Source: Streptomyces sp. NBC_00223
GTDB lineage: Bacteria > Actinomycetota > Actinomycetes > Streptomycetales > Streptomycetaceae
Reading direction: 5' to 3'
NCBI RefSeq assembly: GCF_036199905.1
Contig: NZ_CP108109.1
Location: 6,578,501 to 6,642,500 of the forward strand
Length of the DNA: 64,000 nucleotides
Of the stretch, positions 1 through 9,200 are shown one piece after another; positions within the stretch are counted from its first letter, which is position 1; each line of letters starts with the position of its first letter. Below the pieces are notes generated by a model. It saw only the letters and a list, made by a program, of their open reading frames with translations. It was not told where the DNA came from and searched no databases. The position numbers and the translations under genes are program-made.

Positions 1-1068
1 CAGCAGGAGGGCTTCCTCGAACACCCCGCCGAGGCGTTCGCCGCCTACCGCGAGGACGGTGTCCGGCAGGTCGTGTGCGAGGAGAAGCACATGGGCTCGC
101 GCGCGGTCGCCCTGGTCTGCCGGGACGAGGCGGCGGCGAGGGAGCGCTTCGGCGTCGAGGGCGTGACGGGCACGCTGCACACCCGTACCGGACGGCCGTT
201 CTTCGACGACCCCGCCGTCACCGAAGAGGTGCTGGCCCGGCTGCGGGCGGCGGTCACGGCGGCCGGGCTGTGGGACGAGTTCGGCACCGACTGGCTGCTG
301 CTCGACGCCGAACTGCTGCCCTGGTCGCTCAAGGCGTCCGGCCTGCTGCGCAAGCAGTACGCGGCGGTGGGCGCGGCCGCGGGCGCGGTCTTCCCGTCCG
401 CCCTGGCCGCCCTGGAAGCGGCGGCCGCCCGGGGCACCGATGTGTCCGCGCTGCTCGCCGGGCAGCGCGAACGGGCGGCGGACGCGGGCGCGTTCACCGA
501 CGCCTACCGCCGCTACTGCTGGACCACGGACGGTCTCGACGGGGTGCGGCTGGCGCCCTTCCAACTGCTCGCCGTCCGGGACCGCGGCCTGGCCGGGCTG
601 CCGCACGACGCTCAACTCGCCCTGATCGACCGGCTGGTCGAGGCGGACACCACCGGCCTGCTCCGGGCCACCCGCCGTCTGACGGTCGACACCGGCGACG
701 AGGAGTCGGTCGCGGCCGGGGTGCGCTGGTGGCTGGAGCTGACCGAGGCGGGCGGCGAGGGCATGGTCGTCAAGCCGCTGGCCGCGCTGATACGGACCGA
801 GGCCGGCCGGCTGGTGCAGCCCGGTATCAAGTGCCGCGGCCGGGAGTATCTGCGGATCATCTACGGTCCCGAGTACACCCGGCCCGAACACTTGGCCCGG
901 CTGCGCAGCCGTTCACTGGGCCACAAGCGTTCTCTCGCGCTGCGCGAGTACGCACTCGGCCTGGAGGCGCTGGACCGGCTCACCTCGGGCGAGCCGCTGT
1001 GGCGGGTCCACGAGGCGGTCTTCGCGGTCCTGGCCCTGGAGTCGGAACCGGTCGACCCCCGGCTGTGA
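1..1068 (+). CDS. Polynucleotide kinase-phosphatase (Pnkp), C-terminal ligase-like part (5' truncated by window edge)
   Basis: The frame is open from base 1, so only about the last 355 residues are present. Near residue 30 lies EEKHMGSRAV, which fits nucleotidyltransferase motif I (K-x-x-G, the lysine that takes AMP) of the ligase-like domain of bacterial Pnkp. Further on, GEGMVVKPL resembles the downstream motif IV/V region. In the known family the protein is about 850 residues, with kinase, phosphatase and adenylyltransferase modules, and works with the RNA 3'-end methyltransferase Hen1 in repair of cleaved RNA. The kinase, the phosphatase and any hen1 gene would lie upstream of the window and cannot be checked. 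Stop TGA is followed by about 230 bases of C-rich non-coding sequence. An alternative reading as a stand-alone RNA ligase is less likely. Confidence 0.8.
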   Translation, partial: QQEGFLEHPAEAFAAYREDGVRQVVCEEKHMGSRAVALVCRDEAAARERFGVEGVTGTLHTRTGRPFFDDPAVTEEVLARLRAAVTAAGLWDEFGTDWLLLDAELLPWSLKASGLLRKQYAAVGAAAGAVFPSALAALEAAAARGTDVSALLAGQRERAADAGAFTDAYRRYCWTTDGLDGVRLAPFQLLAVRDRGLAGLPHDAQLALIDRLVEADTTGLLRATRRLTVDTGDEESVAAGVRWWLELTEAGGEGMVVKPLAALIRTEAGRLVQPGIKCRGREYLRIIYGPEYTRPEHLARLRSRSLGHKRSLALREYALGLEALDRLTSGEPLWRVHEAVFAVLALESEPVDPRL

Positions 1069-1314
1069 TCTCGCGGCGGGGACGGCCGGGCCCGCCGCCC
1101 GCCCCCCTCGCGCCGACCCGCCCGCCGCCAGGCCGGCCCCGGCGGCCCCCGCCGACCCGCCGGGCGTAGGGCCCGCCGCCCGTCCCCCCGGCACCGGGGC
1201 CTGCCGCCAAGCCGCCCCCGGCCGGGCCCCTGCCGCCCCCGCCCAGGGCCCCGGCGGAAAACACACAGCGGTTCGCGGTGCTGCCTGGCCCCCGGCATGG
1301 GAAGGTCTTCTTCC

Positions 1315-2538
1315 ATGGGATTTCACGTCGACTCCGAGGCCGGCCGCCTGCGCAGCGTCATCCTGCACCGGCCCGACCTCGAACTGAAGCGCCTGACCCC
1401 CACCAACAAGGAGTCGCTGCTCTTCGACGACCTGCTGTGGGTCCGCAGGGCCCGCGCGGAGCACGACGGTTTCGCCGACGTGCTCCGCGACCGCGGCGTG
1501 CGGGTCCACCTCTTCGGCGACCTGCTGCGCGAATCCCTCGAACTGCCCGAGGCGCGAGGGCTGGTGCTGGACCGGGTCTTCGACGAGAAGGAGTACGGTC
1601 CGCTGGCCACCGGTCATCTGCGCGCGGCCTTCGACGAGTTGGCGGCCGACGAACTGGCCGAGGCACTGGTCGGCGGTATGACCAAGCGTGAGTTCCTGGA
1701 ACGTTTCGCCGAGCCGGTCTCCGTCCTCTTCCACGCCATGGACCTCGACGACTTCCTGCTCAGCCCGCTGCCCAACCATCTGTTCACCCGCGACACTTCA
1801 GCCTGGGTCTACGACGGCGTCAGCATCAACGCGATGCGCTGGCCCGCCCGCCAGCGCGAGACCGTGCACTTCGAGGCGATCTACCGCCACCACCCGCTCT
1901 TCGCGCACAGCGACTTCCATGTCTGGTCCGAGGGCCAGAGCGCCTATCCCTCGACCATCGAGGGCGGCGACGTGCTGGTCATCGGCAAGGGCGCGGTGCT
2001 GATCGGGATGAGCGAGCGGACCACCCCGCAGGCCGTGGAGATGCTGGCCCGCGGGCTGTTCGCGGCCGGTTCCGCGCGGACCATCGTGGCCCTCGACATG
2101 CCGAAGCGGCGGGCGTTCATGCATCTGGACACGGTGATGACGATGGTCGACGGCGACACGTTCACGCAGTACGCGGGCCTGGGGATGCTGCGCTCCTACA
2201 CCATCGAACCGGGCGCGGGGGAGCGCGATCTCAAGGTCACCGACCATCCGCCGGAGCACATGCACCGGGCCATCGCGGCGGCCCTCGGCCTGGACACGGT
2301 CACGGTGCTCACCGCGACGCAGGATGTGCACGCCGCCGAGCGCGAGCAGTGGGACGACGGCTGCAACGTACTGGCCGTGGAGCCGGGCGTGGTGGTGGCG
2401 TACGAGCGGAACGCGACCACGAACACGTTTCTGCGCAAGCGCGGGGTCGAGGTGATCGAGATCCCCGGCAGCGAACTGGGCCGGGGTCGCGGCGGCCCGC
2501 GCTGTATGACCTGTCCGATCGAGCGGGACCCGGTATGA
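1315..2538 (+). CDS. arcA: Arginine deiminase
   Basis: Hydrolyses arginine to citrulline and ammonia in the cytoplasm. The 407-residue product has the guanidino-modifying fold motifs: FTRDTSAW near residue 155, EGGDVLVIG near 210, MHLDTVMT near 265 and the catalytic cysteine near the C terminus in GGPRCMTCP. Two in-frame ATGs exist, at 1297 and 1315. The second has GGGAAGG nine bases upstream, so I chose it; the first has no good ribosome site. The next gene is ornithine carbamoyltransferase, giving the first two steps of the arginine deiminase route. No carbamate kinase gene lies in the window, so the energy-yielding third step must be encoded elsewhere or be absent. Confidence 0.93.
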   Translation: MGFHVDSEAGRLRSVILHRPDLELKRLTPTNKESLLFDDLLWVRRARAEHDGFADVLRDRGVRVHLFGDLLRESLELPEARGLVLDRVFDEKEYGPLATGHLRAAFDELAADELAEALVGGMTKREFLERFAEPVSVLFHAMDLDDFLLSPLPNHLFTRDTSAWVYDGVSINAMRWPARQRETVHFEAIYRHHPLFAHSDFHVWSEGQSAYPSTIEGGDVLVIGKGAVLIGMSERTTPQAVEMLARGLFAAGSARTIVALDMPKRRAFMHLDTVMTMVDGDTFTQYAGLGMLRSYTIEPGAGERDLKVTDHPPEHMHRAIAAALGLDTVTVLTATQDVHAAEREQWDDGCNVLAVEPGVVVAYERNATTNTFLRKRGVEVIEIPGSELGRGRGGPRCMTCPIERDPV

Positions 2539-2558
2539 GCGAGCCCTTTGCAAGAGTC

Positions 2559-2586
2559 TGTATAAGAATGCCGGTCGTCGTATACA
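2559..2586 (+). promoter_or_regulatory. Candidate promoter/operator between arcA and argF
   Basis: This is an unusually AT-rich stretch for this genome. TGTATA (2559-2564) and TATACA (2581-2586) form an inverted repeat separated by 16 bases. The right arm also reads as a -10 box (TATACA), with a weak -35 at its partner. It lies 43 bases before the argF start and could be an internal promoter or an ArgR (ARG-box) site. ArgR control is inference only; the match to published ARG boxes is loose. Confidence 0.35.
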
Positions 2587-2628
2587 CTTCCATTGTTCTC
2601 GGACCGCCCCCGACCTAGGAGTTTTCGC

Positions 2629-3627
2629 ATGGCCGTCGACCTCAAAGGCCGGCACTTCCTCAAGGAGCTGGACTTCACCCCGGAGGAGTTCCGCCACCTG
2701 CTGGAGCTGGCCGCGGAGCTGAAGGCGGCCAAGAAGGCGGGCACCGAGCAGCAGCGGCTGCGCGGCCGGAACATCGCGCTGATCTTCGAGAAGACCTCGA
2801 CCCGTACCCGCTGCGCCTTCGAGGTCGCGGCGGCCGACCAGGGGGCCTCGACGACGTTTCTCGACCCCTCGGCCTCGCAGATCGGGCACAAGGAGTCGAT
2901 CAAGGACACCGCCCGGGTGCTCGGCCGGATGTTCGACGGCATTCAGTACCGGGGGCACGGCCAGGCCGTCGTGGAGGAGCTGGCCGCGCACGCCGGAGTG
3001 CCGGTGTGGAACGGCCTCAGCGACGAGTGGCACCCCACCCAGATGCTCGCCGATGTGCTCACCATGACCGAGCACAACCCCAAGCCGCTGACCGAGATCT
3101 CCTACGCGTACCTCGGCGACGCCCGCTACAACATGGGCAATTCGCTGCTTGTCACGGGCGCGCTGCTCGGCATGGACGTACGGATCGCCGCGCCCGAGCA
3201 GCTGTGGCCCGACCCGGCCGTGGTCGCCGAGGCGCGCCGACTGGCCGCCGGTACCGGCGCGCGGGTCACCCTCACCGAGGACGTGGGCGAGGCCGTGCGC
3301 GGCGCCGACCATGTCCACACCGATGTGTGGGTCTCCATGGGCGAGCCCAAGGAGGTCTGGGACCAGCGGATCAAGCTGCTCCAGCCGTACGCCGTCACCG
3401 CCGCGGTGATGCGCGCGACCGGCAATCCGCAGGCCACCTTCCTGCACTGCCTGCCGGCCTTCCACGACCTCGGCACCGCCGTCGGCCGCGAGGTGCACGC
3501 CCGGCACGGCCTGGACTGTCTCGAAGTCTCCGACGAGGTCTTCGAGTCGGAGCGGTCCGTCGTCTTCGACCAGGCGGAGAACCGGATGCACACGATCAAG
3601 GCCGTCCTCCTCGCCACCCTCGCCTGA
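2629..3627 (+). CDS. argF: Ornithine carbamoyltransferase
   Basis: Transfers the carbamoyl group between carbamoyl phosphate and ornithine; next to arcA the reverse, catabolic direction (citrulline phosphorolysis) is plausible. The 332-residue length is typical. The carbamoyl-phosphate site STRTR is seen in FEKTSTRTRCAF near residue 55, HPTQMLAD near 130 is the conserved HPxQ loop, and HCLPAFHD near 275 carries the ornithine-side cysteine. ATG 2629 is preceded by TAGGAG at seven bases; an upstream TTG has no ribosome site. It lies 90 bases after arcA with its own AT-rich spacer, so it may be both co-transcribed and independently controlled. It could equally be named arcB; sequence alone does not separate anabolic from catabolic forms. 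Confidence 0.9.
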   Translation: MAVDLKGRHFLKELDFTPEEFRHLLELAAELKAAKKAGTEQQRLRGRNIALIFEKTSTRTRCAFEVAAADQGASTTFLDPSASQIGHKESIKDTARVLGRMFDGIQYRGHGQAVVEELAAHAGVPVWNGLSDEWHPTQMLADVLTMTEHNPKPLTEISYAYLGDARYNMGNSLLVTGALLGMDVRIAAPEQLWPDPAVVAEARRLAAGTGARVTLTEDVGEAVRGADHVHTDVWVSMGEPKEVWDQRIKLLQPYAVTAAVMRATGNPQATFLHCLPAFHDLGTAVGREVHARHGLDCLEVSDEVFESERSVVFDQAENRMHTIKAVLLATLA

Positions 3628-3885
3628 GCCCCGCCGTACCCCCGCCCCACCCCCGGCCGCCCCTTCCACGGAGGGCCGGGGGTCGCGGCGCGTCCGGTGG
3701 AAGCCTCCGCCCTCCGGGGAAAGGGCGGAACCCGGCCCGCCGCCCCGTATGATCCGGTCATGGTCCGCGCTGCGCGAAGGGGCCGGCCGGCCCGCGCGCG
3801 CGACACGCAATCACCGTTTTGATCACCTTGCAGGCGGAGTCCCGCACGGGCTGCCCGCCTTGCCCGCCGAGGCTATGAGGGACAC

Positions 3886-6192
3886 GTGAAATCGCGTCGA
3901 ATATGGGGCACGGCAGCTGTCGCGGCTGTCGGAGTGTCAGGGGTCATGGTCTTCCAGGGCCTGGCCGGGGGACCGGGGAGCCACGACGAGGACAAGGCGT
4001 CGGCACGACCGGTCGAGAGCAAGGTGCGGAACGTCGCACTGACGGCGCGGACGGACGGAGGCGCGTCGGTCAGCCGGCGGGACACCTCGCCGTTCAGCCT
4101 GCTGGGCGTGACCTGGACCGATCCCGCGGTCCGGGTGGACGGCCGGATCGAGGCGCGTACCCGGTCCGTGACGTCCGGTCGGTGGACCGGGTGGCAGAGC
4201 CTGGCGGCCGACGGCGACAGCCGTTCGGAGGCCGGCCGGACCGGGGTGCGCGGTTCGACGGACCCGGTGTGGGTCGGACCCTCCAACGGGGTCGAGGTGC
4301 GGGTCGTCGCGGCGACCGGGACGACCGGGAAGCTGCCCGCGGGGCTGCGGCTGGACATGGTGGACCCCGGTGGGCCGGCCGGATCGGACGCCGCTCCGGC
4401 GGCCTTCACGGTGGACGACGGTCCCGGTGACGCCGGTGATCCCACCGACAGCCCCACCCCGTCCGACCCGCCCGCCGACCCGCCGGTGACGACCTCACCG
4501 CCGGCCGAGCCGCCGGTGACGACCACGCCGCCGACTCCCACGGCCACCACCCCGACCGCTCCGACGACCAAGCCGACTCCCACGACCCCGACGACCAAGC
4601 CGACCCCGAGCGCGTCCACGCCCACACCGTCCGCGACGACGACGGTCCCGCCCGCTCCGCCGTCCACGATGCCCAAGCCGACGATCGTCTCCCGTGCCGC
4701 GTGGGGCGCGGACGAGTCGATCAGCCCTGAGGAGCCGGGCTATCTGGCGGGCGGGGTCGTCAAGGCGGTCTTCGTGCACCACTCGGCGGGGACCAACACC
4801 TACTCCTGCGCCGACTCCGCCTCTCTCGTGCGCGGCATCTACGCGTATCACGTGAAGAGCAACGGCTGGAAGGACATCGGCTACAACTTCCTGGTCGACA
4901 AGTGCGGCACGATCTTCGAAGGCCGCAAGGGCGGGGTGGACCGGCCGGTGATGGGCGCCCACACCTACGGCTGGAACGCCGAGTCCACCGGGATCTCCGT
5001 GCTGGGCGACTACACCTCCACCCCGGCCCCGAACGCCGTGCTGGCGTCGGTGGCGCGGATCGCCGCGTGGAAACTCGGGCAGTACGGCGGCAATCCGGCC
5101 GCCACGGTCCCGCTGGTCTCGGGCGCCACCCAGACCAACTACTTCGGCACCAAGTACGTGGCCGGCACGAAGTACACCTTCCAGCAGGTCTCCGGTCACC
5201 GTGACGGCTTCAACACCCAGTGCCCCGGCAGCAGTCTGTACGCGCAACTGCCCACCATCCGTACGTGGGCGGCGGGTCCGGTGACCGGCCTCGCCGTCAA
5301 GTCGGTCGCCGGCGGCGCCACGTTGTCCGGATCGGCGTACTACACCAAGGCCGCCGCCACGGTGACCTGGGCGGCCACCACCCCGGCCGCGCTGATCTCG
5401 AAGTACGAGCTGCTGGTGGACGGCAAGGCCGTGGCCACGACGCCCGGCACCGGCACCTCCGCCCAGGCGAACCTGGCCGTGGGCACCCACTCGGTCCAGG
5501 TCCGCGCCACCCATCAGTCGGGGAAGACCGCGACCAGCGCGGCCGTGACCGTCGTCGCCGAGACCACCAAGCCGACCTTCACCACCAAGCCCTCGGTCGC
5601 TCTGCGGAAGGGCACGGTGAGCACGGCATCGGTCCCGGTGACGCTGAGCTGGAAGGCGGCCGACTCGGCGGTGCTCAAGTCCGTCTCGCTGACCGCCCCC
5701 GCCAAGGCGGTCTACGGGCCGACCGTCACCTCCGCTTCCCTGACGGCCAAGCCGGGCGCGGCGACCACCTTCGCCCTGACGGCCGCGGATGTCGCGGGCA
5801 ACACCGCCGCCGCGTCGGTGGCGGCCACCCCGGTGGTCCTCCAGGAGACCGCGGCCGCGAAGTCCGGTACCTGGGCGGTCAAGTCCTCGACCCAGTACCT
5901 GGGCGGCAAGTCGTACACGAGCAAGACCAAGAACGCGGCCCTGACCTGGACCTTCACGGGCAGGTCGGTCTCCTGGCTGGTCTCCCGCGCGAGCAACTCG
6001 GGCCAGGCGGTCATCTACGTCGACGGCGTCAAGACCGCCACCGTCGATCTGAAGTCCGCCACCACGTCGTACCGCCAGGCGATCTGGACGAAGTCCTGGA
6101 CCGGCAGCGCCAAGCACAAGGTCAAGGTCGTCGTGGTCGGTACGTCCGGCCGCCCGGACATCACCACCGACGGCCTGGTCTACCTCAAGTAG
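3886..6192 (+). CDS. Secreted N-acetylmuramoyl-L-alanine amidase, PGRP type, with Pro/Thr linker
   Basis: A peptidoglycan amidase of the PGRP/amidase_2 superfamily, predicted to be exported. Residues 1-28 form a short signal peptide. Residues 40-165 are a beta-rich N-terminal part, and about 180-262 are a Pro/Thr linker. Residues 265-440 form the PGRP domain, with zinc-ligand and catalytic candidates in VFVHHSAG, GAHTYGWN and SGHRDGFNTQCPG. The remaining 330 residues are Ig-like or fibronectin-like modules rich in Thr, Ala and Lys, probably wall-binding. Start GTG 3886 has GAGGGA five bases upstream. The length of 768 residues is well above a bare amidase (about 250) because of the linker and tail. 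It is convergent with the next large secreted hydrolase. Confidence 0.85.
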   Translation: MKSRRIWGTAAVAAVGVSGVMVFQGLAGGPGSHDEDKASARPVESKVRNVALTARTDGGASVSRRDTSPFSLLGVTWTDPAVRVDGRIEARTRSVTSGRWTGWQSLAADGDSRSEAGRTGVRGSTDPVWVGPSNGVEVRVVAATGTTGKLPAGLRLDMVDPGGPAGSDAAPAAFTVDDGPGDAGDPTDSPTPSDPPADPPVTTSPPAEPPVTTTPPTPTATTPTAPTTKPTPTTPTTKPTPSASTPTPSATTTVPPAPPSTMPKPTIVSRAAWGADESISPEEPGYLAGGVVKAVFVHHSAGTNTYSCADSASLVRGIYAYHVKSNGWKDIGYNFLVDKCGTIFEGRKGGVDRPVMGAHTYGWNAESTGISVLGDYTSTPAPNAVLASVARIAAWKLGQYGGNPAATVPLVSGATQTNYFGTKYVAGTKYTFQQVSGHRDGFNTQCPGSSLYAQLPTIRTWAAGPVTGLAVKSVAGGATLSGSAYYTKAAATVTWAATTPAALISKYELLVDGKAVATTPGTGTSAQANLAVGTHSVQVRATHQSGKTATSAAVTVVAETTKPTFTTKPSVALRKGTVSTASVPVTLSWKAADSAVLKSVSLTAPAKAVYGPTVTSASLTAKPGAATTFALTAADVAGNTAAASVAATPVVLQETAAAKSGTWAVKSSTQYLGGKSYTSKTKNAALTWTFTGRSVSWLVSRASNSGQAVIYVDGVKTATVDLKSATTSYRQAIWTKSWTGSAKHKVKVVVVGTSGRPDITTDGLVYLK

Positions 6193-6212
6193 CGGGACTG
6201 GAAGCACCAGTT

Positions 6213-6244
6213 GGGGGGAGGAGCCGGTCGGCCCCTCCCCCCCC
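6213..6244. terminator. Bidirectional terminator hairpin between convergent secreted-protein genes
   Basis: GGGGGGAGG (6213-6221) and CCTCCCCCC (ending near 6244) pair around a short loop that itself contains GCC/GGC. The gap between the two convergent stop codons is only 72 bases, so one hairpin probably serves both. Confidence 0.65.
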
Positions 6245-6264
6245 ACCGCGTCAGCGGACCCGGA

Positions 6265-9200
6265 TCAGGTCAGCTTCACCTGCTTGTGCGCGGAAGTGCT
6301 GCCGAGATAGTTCCCGTTCCCGGCGTAGACGGCCGTGACCGCCGCCGTTCCCGTCTTGTTCGGCAGCTTGATCGTGAGCGTGTGGACTCCCTTCGCGGCT
6401 GCTGTCAGGGTGTACTTGGTGGTCGCGGTCGCGCTGCCGACCTTGGCGGTGACGGTGACCGCGCCGGTCGGGTAGTCCGCGCCGCTGTGGCCGTTGACCA
6501 CCAGCCGGACGCTTTCGGACGTGCCGTACGTCACCTTGGTCTTGGACAAGGTGAGCGCCGTGCTCGACTTCGCCTTGGCGACCTTCAGCTGCTGCGTCAG
6601 GACGCCGCTGGGGGCCACGAAGTCGGTACCGGTGTACTGGACCGAAACCGGGTGGGTGCCGACGGACAGCGACGCGGGCAGCGTGAACGTGCCGGAGCCC
6701 GAGGCGCTGACCTTGACGGACAGTGAGCCGGTTCCGTAGCCGACCTTCACCGTGCCGCTGTTGGCCCCCGCCACCGCGAAGATCCCGGAGACCGCGTGCC
6801 CGTAGGTGGTGGAGGTCTGCCGCAGCGACGCGGCGATGGCGCTCTGGCCCTTGGCCAGGACGAGCCGCACGGCGTCGGAGGCCGAGGTGTCCGCGGTGGC
6901 GGTCCCCTCGAAGGACGCGGTGAAGCTGTACGTCCCTGCCTTGAATCCGGCCGGCACGGACAGCGCCGCCGTCCCGCCGGTGACCGTTCCCTGTCCGAGG
7001 ACGGTGGTTCCGTCGCGGAAGGTCACCACTGCGCCGTCGGTCCCGTCACCAGTGACGGCCGCGTTCAGCACGACCGCCTCGCTGATACCGGGAGCGGCCG
7101 GGTTCAGGGTCAGGGCCGTCGTCGTCGTGGCGAGCACGTCGACGTCCGCCGTCCCGGTGCGGCCCGAGCCGGCACCCACAGCGGTGATGGTGTGGTCACC
7201 GTACGCCGCGTCGGCGGGCAGCACGGCCTGGAACGAGACGGTGCCGTCGCCGGAGGCGATGGCGCTGCCGAGCGACACGGAACCGAACGTGAAGGCCACG
7301 CTCTCGCCACTGCGGTAGCCCGAGCCGCCGACCGTGACCGTGGCACCCGGAGCGGGCTTGCTGTCACTGACCGTCAGCGTCCCCGACTGCGCGAGCGCCT
7401 GGTGTTCGGCGCAGACGTCGCCCTGGACACCGACCGGGGGCGCGGCGGGCGCGGTGCCCGTGACGCCGTCGTCCTCGCGCACCGTGAGAGTGCCGAAGTC
7501 CTGGCTGCCCAGGACCGCGTTGCTGGAGTTCGACACCCCGATCTTGTACGCGGTGGTCGGGGCGGCCCCGGCCACGGAGTCACCCGTCAGCGGGACCGTC
7601 ACCGCCCGGCAGGTCGTGCCGGGCCGGAAGGTGACGGGCTGCATGGCCAGGCCCACCTTGCCGGTGGCCGAACCGACCACGGTCAGATAAGCGGTGACCG
7701 GCGCCGTGCTCGGCTGCGAGAGGTAGACCGCGATGTCGCCCGTGCCGGGGCCGTCGCCCTCTTCCGCGACGGTCGACGCGACGTTGACCGTCGACCGCGT
7801 GTGGGAGTTCGGGGTGCCCACGCCCTTGCTGTCGAAGCCCAGGTCCGACAGGTACACACCGCCGGTGGTCACGGTGTCGACGCCGACGGCCGCGGTGAAC
7901 GCGACCTTCGTGACGTGCTTGAGGTCCAGACCCGCAGCGGCCAGGGTCGCGGTGGGCACGCGCACCTGCTGGAGCACGATCTTGTTGAGGTTCGTCGACG
8001 TGCTGGACGGCATCCTGGTGACGCCCCACTTGTTGAGGCCGGACACCAGGTCGCTCCAGGTGCGGCCGGAGGCGTCGGTCACACTCAGCGTCATGTCCGT
8101 CCCGGCGGTGACGCTCTCGTCCGGGGACATGTTCACGGTCATTTCCTCATAACCGGACACGTTCTGCTGGGCGGCCGGGAGGGTCACGCCGAGTGCTCCG
8201 GTGGCCGCCGTCCAGGTCAGGTGCGTCATTGGATTCAGCGGGACGTTCGGTGCGAACGACGCGGGAGTCCAGTAGGGCACCTGCTGGTTGGTGAGGGTGC
8301 TCCCGGGGTTGGTGCAGTACGGCAGGGGTTCGGGAACGGTGCGGCCGTACTTGTTGGCGCAGACCGTGGCCGTGGCCCCGGTCGTGGTGCCGATCAGCGG
8401 GCTGGTGGTCTTGAACGAGGCGATGTCCTCGCGCAGGGATGAGGGCTGCTCGGCCACGGTGCGCACGTCGGCGAAGCCCGCCACGGACGGCGGCACCTGC
8501 TGCGAACCGTCGAACATCCCCTGGTACTGGGTCTGTCCGCCGAGGGTCAGCTCGAAGAAGCCGGAGATGTACGCCGCGCCGACCTGGTTCTGCTGCTCGG
8601 CCGTGAGCCGGATGTTCTTGCCCGAGGCCAACGCCGTGCTGCTCGTGCCGCAGACGGCGTCGTTGGCGCTCGACCAGTCGTCCGAGCCTCCCGGGAACGG
8701 CGGAGTCCACGACGTGTTGAAGAAGTTGTGGTCGGCGCCCATGACCCAGATGTCGGAACGCTGGACATCGTCGGAGAACGTGTTGCCCCGCGAGTCGGCG
8801 TAGAAGTGCTGACCCTGCTGGTCGGACACGTCACCGTCGCAGTACGGCAGCAGCGTCGTGGTGACGACGTCCGGCAGTGTGGCGCGGGTGAAGTCGATGG
8901 GAGCCAGGGCGAAGACCGACTTGATGTTCCACGGGTTCGCCAGTCCCTCGTTGAGGGTGCCCGCGGTCACCACGCCCTCGCCGCCGCGCGAGTGGCCCAT
9001 GAGACCGATCCTGCCGAAGTCCATGGTGCCGACGAGCCGCGAGGCGGTCAGTGTGCCGGCCGAGTAGGTCGTCCGGCCGGCGGTGAGTGCCTGGTCCAGC
9101 GTCACGTCCTGGTCGGTCGCCGCGTCGTGGTAGCTGACGGGCTCACCCTGGTTGGCCTTCTTGAGCATGGTCAGCGTGTCCAGGGCGAGTTGGCCGCGGG

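Noticed and set aside
1069..1296. C-rich spacer after the Pnkp gene as a possible coding extension
   Set aside because: Only long Pro/Ala/Arg-rich translations are possible; it has imperfect repeats of GGGCCCGCCGCCCG and looks like simple non-coding DNA.
1798..3810. A 670-codon minus-strand frame opposite arcA and argF
   Set aside because: It spans two conserved sense genes and their spacer and shows no recognisable domain.
6796..8442. A 548-codon plus-strand frame opposite the secreted hydrolase
   Set aside because: Its translation is Gly/Arg/Val/Asp-rich without domains; the minus strand encodes a signal peptide, catalytic elbow and Ig modules in one frame.
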